Positions 1 to 10,259 of a stretch of DNA of 64,000 nt are shown here, one piece after another (the first letter of the stretch is position 1; each line of letters starts with the position of its first letter). Under the pieces are notes generated by a model. The model was given only the letters and a program-made list of their open reading frames with translations. It was not told the origin of the DNA and made no database searches. The translations under genes and the position numbers were made by a program. The DNA is from Lactobacillus hominis DSM 23910 = CRBIP 24.179 (GTDB taxonomy: Bacteria > Bacillota > Bacilli > Lactobacillales > Lactobacillaceae). Where the stretch lies: NCBI RefSeq assembly GCF_000296835.1, contig NZ_CAKE01000001.1:168176-232175 (forward strand), written 5' to 3'.

Positions 1-237
1 GGTGTTGACGGAGTATATTCAGCTGACCCTAAGGTTGATCCCGATGCAACTAAGTTCTCCGAATTAACCCAATTAGATTTAATTTCTAAGAACCTTAAGG
101 TTATGGATAGAACTGCAAGTTCATTGTCAATGGATAATGACATCCCATTAGTTGTCTTTAACGTAAATAAACCTGGCAATATTAAGAAGGTTATTCAAGG
201 TGAAAATATTGGTACAGTAATCAAAGGTGGTAAATAA
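1..237 (+). CDS. pyrH: UMP kinase, 3' end only
   Basis: The last 78 codons of a gene that begins outside the window. The visible part opens with [10 protein letters not shown], the segment typical of bacterial UMP kinase, and continues with [12 protein letters not shown] and the VVFN strand near the C-terminus. UMP kinase phosphorylates UMP to UDP in pyrimidine nucleotide synthesis. Its TAA stop shares one base with the ATG of frr, so the two are translationally coupled; pyrH-frr is a standard Firmicute pair. The 5' end and start cannot be judged here. Confidence 0.93.
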   Translation, partial: GVDGVYSADPKVDPDATKFSELTQLDLISKNLKVMDRTASSLSMDNDIPLVVFNVNKPGNIKKVIQGENIGTVIKGGK

Positions 238-794
238 TGGCTAACGAAGTTATTGATAAAGCAAAAAGTAACATGGATAAATCAATTGCGGTTTATCAAA
301 AAGACTTAGGTGGTATTCGAGCTGGTGTAGCAAATGCTAGCTTATTAGATGGTATTAAAGTTGAATATTATGGAGCACCAACCCCTTTAAATCAAATGGC
401 AAGTGTATCTATTCCAGAAGCAAGAGTATTAATGATTACTCCTTATGACAAATCAAGTTTAGATGATATTGAACATGCAATTTTGGCATCCGATTTAGGT
501 ATTACTCCAGCAAATGATGGTACAGTAATTAGAATTGTGATTCCCCAATTGACTGGTGAACGTCGCCAAGAAATTGCTAAGCAAGTAGGTAAATTGGCAG
601 AACAAGCTAAAATTGCCATCAGAAATGTGCGCCGCGAAGCTATGGATACTTTAAAACGCCAAGAAAAAAATGGTGATATTACTGAAGATGAACAAAGAAG
701 CTTAGAAAAGCAAGTTCAAAAAGTAACTGATGAGTCTACTAAGAAAGTAGATCAATTAGCTGATGAAAAGAGCAAAGAAATTACTCAAGGCTAG
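237..794 (+). CDS. frr: Ribosome recycling factor
   Basis: 185 residues, the usual RRF length. With EF-G it splits the post-termination ribosome so that the subunits can be reused. The sequence shows the family's two-part design: a three-helix bundle made of the N-terminal and C-terminal helices ([23 protein letters not shown] near residues 24-46, then the charged stretch with [10 protein letters not shown] near 130-140), and a small beta domain between them. The ATG overlaps the pyrH stop. It is followed 13 bases later by uppS, consistent with one operon. Confidence 0.97.
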   Translation: MANEVIDKAKSNMDKSIAVYQKDLGGIRAGVANASLLDGIKVEYYGAPTPLNQMASVSIPEARVLMITPYDKSSLDDIEHAILASDLGITPANDGTVIRIVIPQLTGERRQEIAKQVGKLAEQAKIAIRNVRREAMDTLKRQEKNGDITEDEQRSLEKQVQKVTDESTKKVDQLADEKSKEITQG

Positions 795-807
795 GTAAAA
801 AGTAGAA

Positions 808-1527
808 ATGGGTAATGATAATAAACCTTTAAATCATCTGGCAATTATTATGGATGGTAATGGCCGTTGGGCCAAAAAACGCCATTTACCACGCTTTATG
901 GGTCATAGACAGGGCATGGACAATATTAGAAAGATTGCTTTAGAAGCTAACAGATTAGGCATCAAGGTTTTAACTTTGTATGCCTTTTCAACTGAAAATT
1001 GGGCTCGTCCTAGCGAGGAGGTCAATTACTTAATGCGATTACCAATCGATTTTTTTGATAAATTTATGCCAGAACTTCAGGAAAATAATGTCAAAGTCAA
1101 TATTATGGGCTTTAGCGATGAACTTCCTGAAAAAACTTATGAAGTTACTCAAAGGGCAATCGCTGACACTGCATCCAATACAGGAATGATTTTGAATTTT
1201 GCTTTTAATTATGGCTCGCGAGCTGAAGTAGTTTATGCAGTTAAGAAGATTGCTAAACGTGTTCAAAATGGAGAACTCAATCCAAATCAGATCGATGAAG
1301 AAATGCTTTCAGATAATTTATTAACTGAATGTTTGAAGCCTTATGACGATCCTGATTTATTGATTAGAACTTCGGGAGAGGAACGTTTATCTAATTTCTT
1401 GCTGTGGCAATTAGCTTATAGCGAATTTGAGTTTACGGATAAGTTATGGCCTGATTTTAATGCAGATGATTTAAGGCAAATGGTAGCAGATTATCAGAAG
1501 CGAGAAAGACGCTTTGGTAAAGTTTAA
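808..1527 (+). CDS. uppS: Isoprenyl transferase (undecaprenyl diphosphate synthase)
   Basis: 239 residues. It extends farnesyl diphosphate with isopentenyl units to make the C55 lipid carrier used for peptidoglycan and teichoic acid precursors. The N-terminal [12 protein letters not shown] holds the catalytic Asp and the diphosphate-binding loop; [12 protein letters not shown] and, near the C-terminus, [15 protein letters not shown] with the metal-binding region are also present. The ATG lies 13 bases after frr. cdsA follows after about 30 bases, the normal order uppS-cdsA-rseP in Firmicutes. Confidence 0.97.
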   Translation: MGNDNKPLNHLAIIMDGNGRWAKKRHLPRFMGHRQGMDNIRKIALEANRLGIKVLTLYAFSTENWARPSEEVNYLMRLPIDFFDKFMPELQENNVKVNIMGFSDELPEKTYEVTQRAIADTASNTGMILNFAFNYGSRAEVVYAVKKIAKRVQNGELNPNQIDEEMLSDNLLTECLKPYDDPDLLIRTSGEERLSNFLLWQLAYSEFEFTDKLWPDFNADDLRQMVADYQKRERRFGKV

Positions 1528-1558
1528 TATTAATATTTAGAAGTAATTAGATGATTTT

Positions 1559-2356
1559 ATGAAACAACGTGTAATCACTGCTGTAATTGCATTAATACTT
1601 TTTATTCCGATCGTCTTAGCTGGCGGTATCTGGATTGATCTTTTAACATGTCTTTTTACAGCGATAGCTATTAGTGAAATTTTTATAATGAAGAAACAAA
1701 TTATTGTTTCTTGGGACTTTATATTGACGCTACTTGCAGGTTTGACAATGACTGTCCCCAATGAATTCTTTAATTTCTTACCAAAGTTTTTAAATAGATA
1801 CGACATTTTCTATATTTTCGTAATGCTTTTACTAGTTAGAACTGTACTATCTAAAAACAGAGTCACCTTTGATGATGCGGGCGTTTATACGATAGCTGCA
1901 CTTTATATTGGAACTGGTTTTCACTATATGTCAGCTATTAGAAATGTTAATGATGGTCATGGCTTAGCTATTTTGTGCTATGTATTTGTAGTTGTTTGGG
2001 CTACTGATATTGGAGCTTACATGATTGGTAGAAAGATCGGTAAACATAAATTATGGCCAGTAATCAGTCCTAATAAAACTTGGGAAGGTTCAATTGGAGC
2101 AGTAATTTGTGCTTTAATCTTTTCTGCAATCTATGTTTATTTAGTGCCAACTGGCAGAAACCAGGGTTTGATGATTTTACTTGCATTCTTCTTGTCAATT
2201 GTTGGACAAATGGGAGACTTAGTAGAATCTGCTTATAAACGCTTTTATGGAGTTAAAGATTCGGGTAAGATTTTACCAGGACATGGTGGGATTTTAGACC
2301 GTTTCGATAGCATGCTATTGGTACTTCCAGTTGTAGCATTTATGGGAATTTTATAG
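1559..2356 (+). CDS. cdsA: Phosphatidate cytidylyltransferase
   Basis: 265 residues, an integral membrane enzyme with several hydrophobic segments. It makes CDP-diacylglycerol from phosphatidic acid and CTP, the precursor of phosphatidylglycerol and cardiolipin; a cardiolipin synthase is encoded at 31.6 kb. The C-terminal signature is clear: SPNKTWEGSIGA followed by GQMGDLVESAYKR, KDSGKILPGHGGILDRFDS. The TAG stop overlaps the ribosome binding site of the next gene. Confidence 0.95.
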   Translation: MKQRVITAVIALILFIPIVLAGGIWIDLLTCLFTAIAISEIFIMKKQIIVSWDFILTLLAGLTMTVPNEFFNFLPKFLNRYDIFYIFVMLLLVRTVLSKNRVTFDDAGVYTIAALYIGTGFHYMSAIRNVNDGHGLAILCYVFVVVWATDIGAYMIGRKIGKHKLWPVISPNKTWEGSIGAVICALIFSAIYVYLVPTGRNQGLMILLAFFLSIVGQMGDLVESAYKRFYGVKDSGKILPGHGGILDRFDSMLLVLPVVAFMGIL

Positions 2357-2366
2357 GAGCTGCTTG

Positions 2367-3623
2367 ATGAAAGGAATCTTAATCTTTCTTGTTGTCTTCG
2401 GAATTTTAGTCTTTGTGCATGAATTCGGACACTTCATTGTAGCCAAAAAATGCGGCATTCTTGTTAGAGAGTTTTCAATTGGTATGGGACCTAAGCTTTT
2501 TCAAACTATGAAAAAGCAGACAACTTATACTATTCGCTGGTTGCCTTTAGGTGGCTATGTTAGATTAGCAGGTCCGGATGATGCAGCTATTATCGAGCCA
2601 GGAACCACTGTCGTTGTTCAATTGGATGATGACGGTAAAGTTAAACGCATTGATGCGTCTGGTTCGCAAATGCCGATTGAAGGTATTCCTGTGCAAGTAA
2701 GTAAAAGCGATCTGGTTGATGATTTAACAATTAGTGGTTTTCAAAATGGTGAAGAAGATAAACCGGTTACTTACCAGGTTGAACATGATGCAACTATTAT
2801 TGAAAAGAACGGTACCGAACTCTTAATTGCTCCTCGCGATACCCAATTTCAAGAAGCAAGCGTTGGTAAAAAACTAGCAACTAATTTTGCTGGACCATTT
2901 ATGAACATTGTTTTGGGATTTGTAGTGTTTCTTATTTGGTCGCTAGTCAGTGTTGGTCCAGCAACTACAACAGTAGGGCAGACAATTCATAATGATCCAG
3001 CTCAAGTAGCTGGCATCAAAAGTGGCGACAAAATAGTTGCAATTGATAATCATAAAATTAATAGTTTTGATCAAATAGCCACTGACTTAGCTGCATCAAA
3101 AGGTAAGAAAGTCAAAGTTACTGTTGAAAGAGATAATAAGACTAAAAATTTTTCAATAAAACCTAAAACTAGCAAAATTAATGGTCAAAAAGTCTACCAG
3201 TTGGGTTTTTATGGTAAGCCGGATAATTCAGTTGGTAAAAAATTAATTCGTGGCTGGGATACTAGTGTACAAACAACAGGAATGATCTTTACAGCTGTTG
3301 GCAATTTGTTTAGACATTTTAGTTTAAATAAATTATCTGGACCTGTCGGAATTTATTCACAAACTGTACAAGTATCAAATATGGGATTTACGTATTTATT
3401 GGCCTTTTTAGCTATGATTTCGATCAACTTGGGAATTGTCAACTTGATTCCAATTCCTGGTCTTGATGGCGGAAAGCTTTTATTAAACATTATTCAATTA
3501 ATCATTGGTAGACCTATTCCAGAAGACAAAGAAGCAATAGTGGATGTTGCCGGCTTTGTTTTACTGCTTTTGTTAATTATTGCAGTTACTGGAAATGATA
3601 TTTATAGATATTTTATTAAATAG
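2367..3623 (+). CDS. rseP: RIP metalloprotease (site-2 protease family)
   Basis: 418 residues from the ATG. This zinc intramembrane protease cleaves anti-sigma factors and leftover signal peptides in the bilayer. The first membrane helix carries HEFGH (zinc ligands and catalytic Glu); a PDZ domain follows around residues 200-270, and the second active-site helix holds NLIPIPGLDGGKL with the third metal ligand. A TTG lies one codon upstream (2364), but AGGAG at 2355-2359 is better spaced from the ATG at 2367. Which anti-sigma substrate it serves is not visible here. Confidence 0.93.
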   Translation: MKGILIFLVVFGILVFVHEFGHFIVAKKCGILVREFSIGMGPKLFQTMKKQTTYTIRWLPLGGYVRLAGPDDAAIIEPGTTVVVQLDDDGKVKRIDASGSQMPIEGIPVQVSKSDLVDDLTISGFQNGEEDKPVTYQVEHDATIIEKNGTELLIAPRDTQFQEASVGKKLATNFAGPFMNIVLGFVVFLIWSLVSVGPATTTVGQTIHNDPAQVAGIKSGDKIVAIDNHKINSFDQIATDLAASKGKKVKVTVERDNKTKNFSIKPKTSKINGQKVYQLGFYGKPDNSVGKKLIRGWDTSVQTTGMIFTAVGNLFRHFSLNKLSGPVGIYSQTVQVSNMGFTYLLAFLAMISINLGIVNLIPIPGLDGGKLLLNIIQLIIGRPIPEDKEAIVDVAGFVLLLLLIIAVTGNDIYRYFIK

Positions 3624-3647
3624 TTAATATTTAATTTTGGAGGAAAA

Positions 3648-5345
3648 ATGCGACAATCAAAATTTTTTATGCCAACTTTGAAAGAAGCTCCTGCTGATGC
3701 AGTAGCTGAAAGTCATAAGTTGATGATTCGTGGGGGATATATTCGTCAGGTTACTGCCGGAGTTTATGCGTACTTGCCTTTAGGATACCGAGTATTGCGC
3801 AAGGCAGAAGGAATCATTGAGCAAGAAATGGACAGAATTAATGTTCCAGAAATGATTATGCCACACTTATTACCAGCAACTTTATGGCAAGAATCTGGCC
3901 GTTACAAGAAATACGGTGCAGAAATGTTCAAGTTAAATGACCGCCATGGTCGTGAAAGTTTACTTGGACCAACACATGAAGAAACTTTTACCGAGATTGT
4001 TGCTAAGAACTTAAAGAGTTACAAGCAAATGCCACTTGCTTTATACCAAATTCAAACTAAGTTTCGTGATGAAAATCGTCCTCGTTTCGGTTTATTGCGC
4101 GGCCGTGAATTTGTGATGCTTGATGGATATAGTTTTGCCGCCAATCGTGAACAGTTGGATGAACAATTTGATGATCAAAAATCTGCATACTTTAAGATCT
4201 TCAAACGCGCTGGCGTAACTGTTCACCCAGTTATTGCTGACTCTGGCACAATGGGGGGTAAAAACTCAACTGAATTCCAAGCACCAGCTGCAATTGGTGA
4301 AGATACTATTGCAACTAACGAAAAGGGTACTTATGCTGCTAACTTGGAAATGGCTAAGAGTATTGATAACTTTAAGCAAGAACCAGAAGAGCCGAAAGAA
4401 TTAAATAAAGTGGCTACTCCAGATTGCGATACAATCGAGAAGTTAGCTAAGTTCTTAGATGTTCCTGCAACCAGAATTGTAAAGAGTATTTTGTATATTG
4501 CTGACGATCAAAAAGTTTTAGTTTTGATTCGTGGTGATAAGCAAATTAACGAAGTAAAATTAGGTCATATTTTAGACGCTGATGAAGTTCGTGAAGCCGA
4601 TGCAGAAGATTTAGAAGCAATTACCGGTAGTGCTAAAGGTGGCGTAGGTCCAATTAATGCTAACTGGGCAGATAAGATCATTGCTGATGAAACTGTAAAG
4701 AATCTTTACAACGTGGTTGTTGGTGCTAATAAAACTGACTACCAATATAAAAATGCAAACTTGGATCGTGACTTCAAAGTTGACGAATTTGCTGACATTC
4801 GTGTGGCAAATGAAGGCGAACCAGATCCAGTTGATCATTTACCTCTTAAATTTACAACCTCTATCGAAGTAGGTCACATCTTCAAGCTTGGTACTTACTA
4901 CACTAAGACAATGGGTGCTGATTTCTTAGATCAAAATGGTAAAGCACAACCAGTTATCATGGGTTCATACGGTATCGGTGTAACTAGAATGTTATCAGCA
5001 GCTGTAGAACAACACTTAACTGAACGTGGAGTTGCTTGGCCAAAAGAAATTGCACCATTTACAATTCATTTAATTCAAATGAAGATGAAAGACGATGTAC
5101 AAACTGAATTGGCTGAAAAACTTGAAAAAGAACTTTCTGCTAAGTATGATGTTTTGTATGACGATAGAAATGAACGTCCAGGTGTTAAATTCAATGATGC
5201 TGACTTAGTAGGTGCACCTATTAGAATTACTATTGGACGCGATGCCAAAGATAATATTGTAGAAGTTAAGCAACCAACTGATGAAAAGGCAGCAAAGCTT
5301 TCTGTTGACGAGTTGGAAGCTTATATTAGTGAAAAGTTAGGATAA
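3648..5345 (+). CDS. proS: Prolyl-tRNA synthetase, bacterial type with editing domain
   Basis: 565 residues, the long bacterial ProRS. It charges tRNA-Pro. Class II motif 2 (FRDENRPRFGLLRGREFVMLD) and motif 3 (GSYGIGVTRMLSAAVEQ) surround a long insertion at about residues 225-405 that corresponds to the Ala-tRNA-Pro editing domain. A C-terminal anticodon-binding domain follows (YDVLYDDRNERPGVKFNDADL). A strong GGAGG lies just upstream of the ATG. Its position between rseP and polC is standard for lactobacilli. Confidence 0.97.
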   Translation: MRQSKFFMPTLKEAPADAVAESHKLMIRGGYIRQVTAGVYAYLPLGYRVLRKAEGIIEQEMDRINVPEMIMPHLLPATLWQESGRYKKYGAEMFKLNDRHGRESLLGPTHEETFTEIVAKNLKSYKQMPLALYQIQTKFRDENRPRFGLLRGREFVMLDGYSFAANREQLDEQFDDQKSAYFKIFKRAGVTVHPVIADSGTMGGKNSTEFQAPAAIGEDTIATNEKGTYAANLEMAKSIDNFKQEPEEPKELNKVATPDCDTIEKLAKFLDVPATRIVKSILYIADDQKVLVLIRGDKQINEVKLGHILDADEVREADAEDLEAITGSAKGGVGPINANWADKIIADETVKNLYNVVVGANKTDYQYKNANLDRDFKVDEFADIRVANEGEPDPVDHLPLKFTTSIEVGHIFKLGTYYTKTMGADFLDQNGKAQPVIMGSYGIGVTRMLSAAVEQHLTERGVAWPKEIAPFTIHLIQMKMKDDVQTELAEKLEKELSAKYDVLYDDRNERPGVKFNDADLVGAPIRITIGRDAKDNIVEVKQPTDEKAAKLSVDELEAYISEKLG

Positions 5346-5351
5346 TTTTTC

Positions 5352-8300
5352 GTGACTAAGAAGAACGATCTTTTCTTACAATTATTGAAACAAGTTAAAT
5401 TTCCCGATAATTTTGCAGATAATGAGCTGTTGCAAAAAGGCGAGATTGAAAACGTGGACGTGTATGCTCGTGAGCGTAGATGGAAAATCCACGTTTTTTT
5501 TAACACGCCTTTAGATTTTGATACTTACCATGCATTGGCCAAAGCTATTGAACAAGACTTCAATCCATTTGTTGATGTGGAATTAGAAGTTAAAACAGCT
5601 GATGGAGATGCCAAACACTTACCTGATTATTGGAAATATGTAGTTCAAAACTCCAAGAAATTACAGCCTGTTGTAAGAGAGTTTTTACAAAATCAAACGC
5701 CGTATTTTGAAAAAGATAAGTGGTTAATTCCTGCTCAAAATAAAGTAGTCAACGGATTAATTAATGAGCAAGTTTTAGCTGATTTGAACGAAGAGTTCAG
5801 AAAATATGGATTTTTCAACATCAAATTCACTACTAAGCTCGATGAAAGTCGAATTGATGAAAATTTTAAAAGCTTAGAGCAGCAGCAAGCTGAACATGAA
5901 TCAGCAATGCAGGCCTTTTATGAGCAGAACCCTCCAGAACCTAAACCGAAGAAGAGTAACAATTCTCGCACTAGTAAATTTGGCAAAGGCAAAATTAATG
6001 AAAAAGCACAATTTGTGCAAATCAAAGATATTGAAGATGGAACTAGCAATGTAGTTTTAGAAGGAAATATCTTTTCTACTGAGTTAAAAGAATTAAAATC
6101 AGGAAAAGCAATTTGGACTGGAGAAATTACAGATTATACTGATTCAATTAGCTTTAAAAAGTTTGTTTCAGACAAAGATGAAATTGATTATTTAAGTTCA
6201 ATTAAGCCAGGTGTTTGGGCTCGTATGCAAGGCTACGCTGCTGATGACCAATGGCAACATGATGTAGTCTTTAATATTCGTAACATGGAATTAGTTGAAC
6301 ATAAAGGCCGGCAAGAAAAGTATGAAGGAGAACAAAAGCGCGTTGAGCTGCACCTTCATACTAATATGTCGCAAGTGGACGCAATTGATCCTCCAACTAA
6401 TTTTATTAAAACAGCCAAGAAATTTGGGCAAAAGGCTATTGCAATTACTGACCATGGCGATGTGCAATCTTTCCCAGAAGCCTATCATACTGGGAAAGCT
6501 GAAGATATGAAGATTCTGTATGGTTATGAAGCTAATACAATTGACGATCATGCATTGCTTGTCTTAAACCCAGCTGAAATGGATTATCGCGATCGTGAGT
6601 ACGTTATTTTCGACGTTGAAACAACAGGTTTATCTTCTGTTTATGATACTATCATTGAAATTGGTGCCGTTAAGATGAAGAATGGCGAAGTTTTAGAGCG
6701 CTTTGACAAGTTTATCAATCCCCACCATCCATTGAGCGATACGACAATTAACTTAACATCAATTACTGATGAAATGGTTAGTGCAGCTGACGATGAAGAT
6801 GTTGTCATTAAGCAATTTAAAGATTTTTATGGCAATCGACCACTATGTGGACACAACGTTCAATTTGATGTGGGCTTTGTTAATGCAGCATTAAGACGAG
6901 CTGGATTAGATGAGATTACCCAGCCAGTTGTCGATACGCTAGAAGTATCACGCTTGCTTCACCCAGAACAGACGCGTCATACTTTAGATTCATTAGCCAA
7001 AAAATATAACGTTGTTTTAGAGCACCACCATAGAGCTAATCAAGATGCCGAAGCAACTGGTTATTTGATGTTTAAGCTACTTGATGCTTTTTATGATCGT
7101 TTCCATGAAGCCGATCTTGGTAAAATGAACGATTATGCTAAATACGGTCAAGTATATAAGAGAGCTCGTCCGCACCATATGACAGTTTTAGCCTTGAACC
7201 AAGAAGGCTTAAAGAACATGTATAAGTTGATCTCGGTTGCTTCAACGAAATACTTTTACCGTGTCCCAAGAACGCCAATGTCAGAACTAAGAAAGTATCA
7301 TAAAGGCTTAATTTATGGTTCGGGCTGTTGGCAAGGCGAAGTCTTTATTGCCATGATGCAAAAAGGCTATGATGACGCTCGTGAAAAAGCCAAGTTTTAT
7401 GACTTTTTAGAAGTCCAACCACCAGCTAATTATCAGACATTGATTGATGACCATTTAATTAGTGACGAAGATGAACTTCATGAAATTATTTCTAATATCT
7501 ATAAATTAGGTAAAGAATTAAATAAACCAGTAGTTGCAACTGGCGACAGTCACTATGTTGAACCTCATGAAGCTATTTATCGAAAGATTTTATTAGCGGC
7601 GCAAAAGGGTAATCCTGATAGAAATAAATCTTTGCCAGATTTACACTTTTATTCAACGCAAGAAATGCTGGATGCCTTTGACTTTTTAGGCAAAGATGTG
7701 GCAAAAGAAATAGTTATCGAAAACACTAATAAAATAGCTGATCAAATTGAAGATATTGCACCAATTAAGAGTGGTTTATATCCACCGCATATCGCCGATG
7801 CCGATCAAGAAATGAAGGACTTAACTTACAATAAGGCATATGAGTTATACGGTAAGCCTTTACCAAAACTAGTTAAGGATCGAATCGATATGGAATTAAA
7901 TTCCATTATTTCTAATGGTTATGCCGTAATTTACTTAATTTCTCAACGTCTGGTAGCTAAGTCTAATAAAGATGGCTATTTGGTAGGTTCTCGTGGTTCT
8001 GTGGGTTCTAGTTTAGTAGCTACAATGTCTGGTATTACGGAAGTTAATCCGTTAGCTCCACATTATCGCTGTCCAAAATGTAAGTATTCTCACTTTTATG
8101 AAAATGGAGAATACGGGTCTGGTTTTGACTTGCCTGATAAGGATTGTCCAAAATGTGGTACGCCATTAGTTAAGGATGGGCAAGATATTCCGTTTGCTAC
8201 TTTCTTGGGATTTCATGGAGATAAAGTTCCTGATATCGATTTGAACTTCTCAGGAGATTACCAACCAGTTGCTCACAATTATATTCGAGTAATGTTTGGA

Positions 8301-9656
8301 CCAGATAATTCTTATCGTGCGGGAACAATTGCCACAGTTGCTGATAAGACTGCATTTGGCTATGTTAAGCACTATGAAGACGAACATGAATTGCATTTAA
8401 GAAATGCGGAACTTGATCGTTTGGCAGCTGGTGCCAGTGGGGTAAAAAGAACTACAGGTCAACACCCGGCCGGTATTGTTGTGGTTCCAGACGATATGGA
8501 TATTTATGATTTTACGCCGGTGCAATATCCAGCAGATGATCTAAATGCTGCTTGGCTGACAACGCACTTTGACTTCCATTCAATTCATGATAATATTTTG
8601 AAGTTTGATATCTTAGGACATGATGATCCAACGATGATTAGAATGCTGCAAGATTTGTCAGGAATTGATCCTTTGACTATTCCACCTGATGATCCAGGAG
8701 TCATGTCGCTATTTGCGAGTCCTGATATTTTGGGCGTTACTCCTGAGCAAATACAATCGCAAACTGGAACACTTGGCGTGCCTGAATTTGGTACGCGTTT
8801 TGTTCGCGGAATGCTTGAAGAAACAAAGCCAAATACTTTTTCTGAATTATTGCAGATTTCTGGCCTTTCTCACGGAACCGATGTATGGCTAGGTAATGCT
8901 GAAGATTTAATTAAAAACGGCACTTGCAAGATTAAAGACGTAATTGGTTGTCGTGACAACATCATGATGGACTTGATTCACTGGGGAGTTAAACCAGAAG
9001 TTGCCTTTTCAACAATGGAATCAGTGCGTCATGGACGCGGAATAAGCGATGATGATATGGCAGTTTTAAAGAAAAATGATAATATTCCAGATTGGTATAT
9101 TCCTTCATGTTTGAAGATCAAGTACATGTTTCCTAAGGCTCACGCCACAGCTTATATCTTGATGGCCTTACGAATTGCTTGGTTTAAAGTGTACTACCCA
9201 GTTATTTACTACACGGCTTACTTTTCAGTTCGTGCTGACTTATTTGACTTAGTTGCAATGAGTCACGGTAAAAATACTGTTAAGGCAGCAATGAAGGAAA
9301 TTCAAGACAAAGGAATGGATGTCAGCGCTAAAGATAAGTCGCTTCTGACAGTTTTGGAAATTGCCAATGAATGTTTGGAACGCGGCATTAAGATTAAGAT
9401 GGTAGATGTTAATGAATCTGAGGCTACTGACTTTAAGATTTTAGATGAGCACACCATTTTAGCTCCATTTAATGCTGTACCAGGTTTAGGTGACAATGCT
9501 GCTAAGCAAATTGTTGCCGCAAGAGCTGAGCAGGAATTCTTATCCAAAGAAGATTTGTCAAAACGTGGTAAAGTTTCGCAAACAATCATGGACTATTTTG
9601 AAAACAATGGTGTATTGGAAGGGATGCCTGATCAAAATCAATTGTCGCTATTTTAG
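5352..9656 (+). CDS. polC: DNA polymerase III alpha subunit, PolC type
   Basis: 1434 residues, normal for Gram-positive PolC, the main replicative polymerase with built-in proofreading. Domains in order: N-terminal region and OB fold (about 230-330), PHP domain start (ELHLHTNMSQVDA, about 330-345), DEDDh exonuclease inserted in PHP (VIFDVETTGLSS, about 418-580), second half of PHP, then the polymerase core with GSRGSVGSS, a four-Cys zinc module (CPKC...CPKCG near 900-935) and VPDIDLNFSGDYQ carrying catalytic aspartates. It starts at GTG six bases after proS and has only a weak binding site. The gene ends an operon. Confidence 0.97.
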   Translation: MTKKNDLFLQLLKQVKFPDNFADNELLQKGEIENVDVYARERRWKIHVFFNTPLDFDTYHALAKAIEQDFNPFVDVELEVKTADGDAKHLPDYWKYVVQNSKKLQPVVREFLQNQTPYFEKDKWLIPAQNKVVNGLINEQVLADLNEEFRKYGFFNIKFTTKLDESRIDENFKSLEQQQAEHESAMQAFYEQNPPEPKPKKSNNSRTSKFGKGKINEKAQFVQIKDIEDGTSNVVLEGNIFSTELKELKSGKAIWTGEITDYTDSISFKKFVSDKDEIDYLSSIKPGVWARMQGYAADDQWQHDVVFNIRNMELVEHKGRQEKYEGEQKRVELHLHTNMSQVDAIDPPTNFIKTAKKFGQKAIAITDHGDVQSFPEAYHTGKAEDMKILYGYEANTIDDHALLVLNPAEMDYRDREYVIFDVETTGLSSVYDTIIEIGAVKMKNGEVLERFDKFINPHHPLSDTTINLTSITDEMVSAADDEDVVIKQFKDFYGNRPLCGHNVQFDVGFVNAALRRAGLDEITQPVVDTLEVSRLLHPEQTRHTLDSLAKKYNVVLEHHHRANQDAEATGYLMFKLLDAFYDRFHEADLGKMNDYAKYGQVYKRARPHHMTVLALNQEGLKNMYKLISVASTKYFYRVPRTPMSELRKYHKGLIYGSGCWQGEVFIAMMQKGYDDAREKAKFYDFLEVQPPANYQTLIDDHLISDEDELHEIISNIYKLGKELNKPVVATGDSHYVEPHEAIYRKILLAAQKGNPDRNKSLPDLHFYSTQEMLDAFDFLGKDVAKEIVIENTNKIADQIEDIAPIKSGLYPPHIADADQEMKDLTYNKAYELYGKPLPKLVKDRIDMELNSIISNGYAVIYLISQRLVAKSNKDGYLVGSRGSVGSSLVATMSGITEVNPLAPHYRCPKCKYSHFYENGEYGSGFDLPDKDCPKCGTPLVKDGQDIPFATFLGFHGDKVPDIDLNFSGDYQPVAHNYIRVMFGPDNSYRAGTIATVADKTAFGYVKHYEDEHELHLRNAELDRLAAGASGVKRTTGQHPAGIVVVPDDMDIYDFTPVQYPADDLNAAWLTTHFDFHSIHDNILKFDILGHDDPTMIRMLQDLSGIDPLTIPPDDPGVMSLFASPDILGVTPEQIQSQTGTLGVPEFGTRFVRGMLEETKPNTFSELLQISGLSHGTDVWLGNAEDLIKNGTCKIKDVIGCRDNIMMDLIHWGVKPEVAFSTMESVRHGRGISDDDMAVLKKNDNIPDWYIPSCLKIKYMFPKAHATAYILMALRIAWFKVYYPVIYYTAYFSVRADLFDLVAMSHGKNTVKAAMKEIQDKGMDVSAKDKSLLTVLEIANECLERGIKIKMVDVNESEATDFKILDEHTILAPFNAVPGLGDNAAKQIVAARAEQEFLSKEDLSKRGKVSQTIMDYFENNGVLEGMPDQNQLSLF

Positions 9657-9664
9657 CGTCATAT

Positions 9665-9693
9665 TTTACAAAACTAAAGAAATATGCTATTCT
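9665..9693 (+). promoter_or_regulatory. Promoter of the rimP-nusA operon
   Basis: TTTACA at 9665-9670, a spacer of exactly 17 bases, and TATTCT at 9688-9693 preceded by TGC, an extended -10. Transcription would start near 9700 and give a leader of about 65 bases before rimP. It sits just after polC, where the operon boundary is expected. Confidence 0.6.
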
Positions 9694-9719
9694 AAACACG
9701 AAGTTCGAATAGCAAATTC

Positions 9720-9746
9720 GAGTGAGCAGTAATGCTCACTCTTTTT
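9720..9746 (+). terminator. Terminator-like hairpin in the rimP leader (likely attenuator)
   Basis: An 8-bp perfect stem, GAGTGAGC (9720-9727) with GCTCACTC (9734-9741), followed by a T run. It lies downstream of the candidate promoter and upstream of rimP, so it would stop operon transcription early. A second small hairpin, TTCGAAT with ATTCGA around 9704-9720, abuts it and could compete. In B. subtilis NusA is known to act on the leader of its own operon; the same use here is inference. Confidence 0.6.
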
Positions 9747-9763
9747 ATTACGGAGGAAGAAGT

Positions 9764-10240
9764 TTGTCAAAAGTTACTGAAATGGTTACTAAATTGGTCG
9801 AACCTTTAGCACAAGCTCGAGGCGACGAAGTCGTTGATGTAGAATATGTTAAAGAAAAGACTCAATATTACTTGCGTATTTACGTAGATCGTCGACCAGG
9901 TGGTATTGATATTGAAGAGATTGCTGAATTAAGTGACATCGTTTCTGAAAAACTAGATGAATTGGACCCAGATCCATTTCCAGATCCTTATGTTCTTGAG
10001 TTGTCTTCTCCTGGTTTGGAAAGACCAATTAAGAAAGATAAAGACTGGCAAAATGCGCTTGACTCTTACATTCATGTTGGACTTTATAAAAATCTTGACG
10101 GCAGTAAAATCTATGAAGGTTTTTTAAGACAGCTTGATGAAGATGAAATAACTTTAGAAATTAAGGTTAAGACACGCACGAAAGAAATTAAAATTCCTCG
10201 TAATGTGATTGCTAATGCTCGATTTGCAATTGAGTTTTAG
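9764..10240 (+). CDS. rimP: Ribosome maturation factor RimP
   Basis: 158 residues from TTG. It helps mature the 30S subunit. The start is set at TTG 9764, eight bases after GGAGG (9752-9756); a longer reading from 9722 would run through the leader hairpin and is rejected. Family features include [10 protein letters not shown] near the N-terminus, [14 protein letters not shown] in the centre, and the C-terminal SH3-like domain. It is the first gene of rimP-nusA-ylxR-L7Ae-infB-rbfA. Confidence 0.95.
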   Translation: MSKVTEMVTKLVEPLAQARGDEVVDVEYVKEKTQYYLRIYVDRRPGGIDIEEIAELSDIVSEKLDELDPDPFPDPYVLELSSPGLERPIKKDKDWQNALDSYIHVGLYKNLDGSKIYEGFLRQLDEDEITLEIKVKTRTKEIKIPRNVIANARFAIEF

Positions 10241-10259
10241 AAAGGATGATCAAAAACTT

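Noticed and set aside
9302..9589. Long minus-strand reading frame inside polC
   Set aside because: A shadow of the polC codons; no binding site, no family match, and polC is intact across it.
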